A DNA stretch of 64,000 nucleotides. Origin: Physcomitrium patens (lineage: Eukaryota > Streptophyta > Bryopsida > Funariales > Funariaceae). Below the pieces are notes generated by a model that was not told the origin of the DNA, made no database searches, and was given only the letters and a program-made list of their open reading frames with translations. The translations under genes and the position numbers were made by a program. The stretch lies in contig NC_037255.1 in the NCBI RefSeq assembly GCF_000002425.4, positions 2,239,847 through 2,303,846 on the forward strand. Direction: 5' to 3'. Position 1 is the first letter of the stretch. Each line of letters begins with the position of its first letter. Of the stretch, positions 60,541 through 64,000 are shown in pieces.

Positions 60541-61101
60541 TGTCACGGCCATAATCATGTAAGCTAATAATTACATATAGAAATAGGTAGAAGTAAGTAA
60601 AAGTAGATAAAAGTAAGTTAATTCTATAATATTTAATATAGAAGCTTCCTAGAAACTTCTAAGACGTTGCTTTGACTTCATAGGTGTCTTTAATTGACTT
60701 TTTGGATTAGAAACGTGGTCAACAAGTTGGCCATGTGCCACACATGTTGTTAGCTTGAAGATCAAGCTAACTATGTGGCCCACACGTAGAAAAACTTGCC
60801 TTGTAAGTCAAGGCATGTGTCCTACAAAGTCAACACATATTAGAGGTCCTATAGAACGTCGCCACGTAGCCCCTAGTTAGATAGTATATATAGAGACAAG
60901 AGTGAAGGCTTCTTCACTCTTGTCAACTCCTTTCTTGCTTCTAGTCTAGTTTCAAGGGTCTCTAGTTTTCTTGTCTTTTGGCAATAGCCATTCTAGTTTC
61001 TCTTTTCAATATACATACTTATTTTTCATATTTTGTTACTTTTCTTTGAGTGAAGGCTTACTTGTCTGAACTATTTTTTCATCGAGTTCTTGTCCTTGAC
61101 A
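60541..61101 (+). repeat. Family A LTR, first of a tandem pair
   Basis: 561 bases, TGTCACGGCC...CCTTGACA. Complete TG...CA ends. Differs from the next LTR at many sites, especially in the last 120 bases, where it resembles the decayed copy at 9167 rather than A1 or A2. So it is not the partner LTR of A2 and may be a solo LTR of another subfamily. Confidence 0.88.
60895..60924 (+). promoter_or_regulatory. Post-TATA hairpin in family A LTR
   Basis: Arms GACAAGAGTGAAG (60895-60907) and CTTCACTCTTGTC (60912-60924) pair perfectly around a GCTT loop, directly after TATATATAGA (60884-60893). The likely transcription start is within or just after it, so it would lie near the RNA 5' end or span the start site. 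Confidence 0.65.
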
Positions 61102-61650
61102 CACGGCCATAATCATGTAAGCTAATAATTACATATACAAATAGGTAGAAGTAAGTAAAAGTAGATAAAAGTAAGTTAATTCTATAATATTTAATATAGA
61201 AGCTTCTTAGAAGCTTCCTAGATGCTGCTTTGAATTCATAGGTGTCTTTAATTGACTTTTTGGATTAGAAACGTGGTCAACAAGTTGGCCATGTGCCACA
61301 CATGTTGTTAGATTGAAGATCAAACTAATTATGTGGCCCACACATAGAAAAACTTGCCTTGTAAGTCAAGGCATGAGTCCTACAAAGTCAACACATATTG
61401 GAGGTCGTATAGAACGTCGCCACGTAGCCCCTAGTTAGATAGTCTATATAGAGACAAGAGTGAAGGCTTCTTCACTCTTGTCAACTCCTTTCTTGCTTCT
61501 AGTGCAGGTTCAAGAGTCTTTAGTTTCTTGTCTTGTGGCAATAGCCATTCCAGTTTCCTTTTAATATACCTACTTGTTTATATTTTGACTTATTATATCG
61601 AGATAGCCTTTTGGTGTATATTTTTCCTCATCGAGTCTTTGTCCTTGACA
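61102..61650 (+). repeat. Element A2 5' LTR
   Basis: 549 bases starting CACGGCC, i.e. lacking the first three bases (TGT) of the family end, joined directly to the previous LTR. Ends CCTTGACA before the GATTGACAAGAG leader. Hairpin at 61453-61482 identical to that of the first LTR. Close to the A1 LTRs. Confidence 0.9.
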
Positions 61651-62849
61651 GATTGACAAGAGTACACTTACAATATCAGAGCTTTGTTTTTTCTTGAGTA
61701 AGAGTGGATTACCCCTTTCTCTTGACAAGACATAAGCGTATTAAAAGTTTGCGGATTATCTACTTCTAAACTGATATTGTTCTTAGTATCTTCTTTGTTA
61801 TCAAGTCTTTCTTTTCTTTTGTCTTGAGCAATATCAAACAAATTTTTCTTCTTAGTATTAATATGGCAGAGCTTGTTGAAATGAAGAGTGCAATGGCACA
61901 AATGCAAGAGCAAATGAGGGAGTTAATGCTTGCGATGCATCAACTCAATTCACCAACACAGGAAAGAACAAGAATAGCAGAAAGTGGAGATATAGAGATG
62001 ATCGGAGCTGCTTCAACATCTACAACAAATCACGTTCCTTCTCCAATTGTATAACACCTTGTAAGCACTAGAGAACCAAGAATTGCCTTACCCGAGAAAT
62101 TTGATGGTACGAGATCAAAGTTTCGAGGGTTCATCAATCAAGTACAATTGGCAATTGAACTTCAACCGCAAAGCTATCCAACTCCAGGATCACAAGTCAG
62201 GTTTATTGGCACTCTACTTTCTGGTTCTGCATTATCGTGGTTTTCATCTTTTCTTGAACAACGAAATCCAATATTGGACAATTTGGAAGCTTTTTTGGTG
62301 GAGTTTCGATCTATGTATGGTGAACACGATGCAACTCGTGTTGCAACAAATAAGATCCGAATTCTGTGACAAGGAAATCGCTCAGTAACAGTATATGCTT
62401 CACAATTTTGACAACTTGCAATTGACATCAAGTGGAATGATGCTGCACTCATCAGTCAATTTTTTTATGGATTGCAATACGAAGTAAAAAAATTGATGCT
62501 CAACTTACCTGATCCTCAAACTTTGAGTCAAACAATCGATTTTGTGGTAAAATGTGATAATCGACTTTTCGAAGTTCGATCTGAGAATCATTCACGGGAA
62601 CCTCAACGTTATTACTCAATGGCAACATCAACATCTTTGCCAAACGTACATTCGGAAGTAGAAGACATGCAAATTGACGCGGTACGTTTTAAACCCCTAA
62701 CTGAGCAAGAAAAGATTCGTCGTCGTCAAGAAAGATTATGTTTATATTGCGGAGAACCTAAGCACACTGCTCAACATTGTCCAAAGAAACGACGCAACTA
62801 TAAAATGAGGGGTACGACGGTCAAAGAAGACAACATGTCGAAAAACTGA
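61651..62849 (+). pseudogene. gag: Element A2 leader and gag
   Basis: AATATCAGAGC lies about 20 bases after the LTR. Gag starts MAELVEMKSAMAQMQEQM at 61863 and is nearly identical to A1 gag to the TGA ending at 62849. Nonsense codons: TAA near 62054 (CAA in A1), TGA near 62369 and 62411 (CGA in A1). Zinc knuckle CLYCGEPKHTAQHC is intact. Confidence 0.9.
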
Positions 62850-64000
62850 TTCGTCCAGCTACAATAGGGACCGTGTAGCTGGAACCTTGTACAATTCCTA
62901 ATGAAGGTCCTATCCTCTCCTCAGAACCCTCTCCTTGTTTTATAATAGACTTATATTTAGGACCTAAGAATTACAAAGCCTCTGCTTTATTAGATTCGGG
63001 AGCCTCAGCATGTTTTTTAGATGAACAATTTGTTAAAAGTCGTAAAATACCCTTTGTACAGAAACCTAAACCAGTACATGTAGAAGCCATAGATGGTCGT
63101 CCCTTGTCTTCTGGAGATGTCACTCATGAAACTCATCTTATAAAAGTAACAATAGATGGTCATGATAGCTACATAGCTTTTAACATAATTAAATCCCTGT
63201 CCAATCCAGTTATTTTAGGTTTATCCTAGCTAGAAAAATATAACCCTCGAATAGATTGGAATTCACGTAAACTTGACTTTTCTTAGAGCGTTATTAATAG
63301 TTCTACTAACCAAGTAAAAAATTATAAGTCTAGTATAGTAAAATCCGCACTGATAGGTGCAAAAGCATTTATACACGCAGCAAAAGAAGGATCAACTTTT
63401 GCTATTTATGCTGCACCTATTTCTGAAAACGTAAAGACTTCAAGTGGCATTCCAAGTCAATATCAGGAGTATCAAGACGTTTTTGAGAAAAAGAATGCAG
63501 ATATTCTTCCTGAGCATCATCCATATGATTGTTCAATCGACCTCAAGGAAGGAACTCAGCCACCATTTGGACCAATTTATAGTTTATCGCAAGATGAGAT
63601 GGCTGATTTCAAGACATATATTGACGAGAATTTAGCAAAGAATTTCATACACCATTCAAAATCTCCAGCAGGAGCTCCAATTCTATTCGTAAAGAAAAAA
63701 GATGGATCTTTACGAATGTGTGTTGATAATCGAGGACTCAACAAGATCACAATCAAGAACAGGTATCCATTACCTTTGATATCAGGACTCCTTGACCAGT
63801 TAAATCAAGCTAAGATCTATACAAAAATAGATCTAAGAGGAGCATATAATCTAGTACGGATCAAAGAAGGAGATGAATGGAAGACTGCGTTTCGAACCAG
63901 GTATGGACATTTCGAATATAATGTCATGCCCTTTGGACTCACGAATACACCAGCTACTTTTCAACATCTCATGAATGATGTATTTCGTGAATTCTTAGAT
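62850..64000 (+). pseudogene. pol: Element A2 pol, running off the window
   Basis: Protease with LLDSGASACFLDEQFVKSRK near 62990, stops near 63229 (TAG for TGG in A1) and 63284, then [55 protein letters not shown] and the RT up to [19 protein letters not shown] at the edge. RT catalytic box and everything beyond are outside the window. Very close to A1. Confidence 0.9.

Noticed and set aside
60541-61650. The two adjacent family A LTRs as a 5'/3' pair of one deleted element
   Set aside because: They belong to different subtypes and the second leads directly into A2 leader and gag, so the first is not its partner.

Overview
The window is nuclear DNA of a land plant. It has three plant-type genes with small GT-AG introns in the first 11.5 kb, then about 50 kb of nested, mostly decayed LTR retrotransposons with one LINE relic. 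The dominant elements are Ty3/gypsy chromoviruses whose pol resembles fungal Tcn1/MAGGY-type elements, as reported from mosses. A moss such as Physcomitrium is therefore a plausible host, but this is inference; no organism-specific marker was seen.

Layout: (i) 1-13.4 kb, gene-bearing: an annexin (1176-3646, +, six exons); a two-exon START/Bet v1-fold (polyketide-cyclase-like) protein (4596-5312, -); a four-exon ESCRT-III VPS2/CHMP2 gene with a scrambled N-terminus (9741-11439, -); and one decayed LTR at 9167-9560. (ii) 13.6-17 kb, an L1-type LINE relic split by a solo-LTR-like repeat (family H). (iii) 17.4-24.6 kb, a family A element (E) whose 5' LTR is split by a family C element (C1, 17546-23332). 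(iv) 24.6-28.2 kb, a Ty1/copia 3' fragment, then a degenerate telomere-like tandem array. (v) 28.2-31.2 kb, an old family A copy (F, -). (vi) 31.5 kb to the window end is one nest. Old family B element (+) is split in its integrase by a young family A element (A1, 35507-41879, target duplication CTTTT). Its 3' LTR is interrupted by family C element C2 (-). C2 is in turn split by a fungal-type gypsy element (D1, 46765-56416, itself carrying an H repeat), a solo D LTR (59017-60283), and a family A LTR-LTR tandem leading into element A2, which runs off the right edge. Family letters are my own labels.

Main observations: LTRs of families C and B carry arrays of perfect heat-shock elements upstream of a TATA box. 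Families A, B and C share an unrecognised third ORF (about 117-140 aa) between the chromodomain and the 3' LTR; it is intact in A1 although gag and pol there have stops. Family A LTRs have a hairpin just after the TATA box whose arms covary between copies. Family D is a basidiomycete-like gypsy lineage inside a plant genome. The VPS2 gene carries two offsetting N-terminal frame changes.
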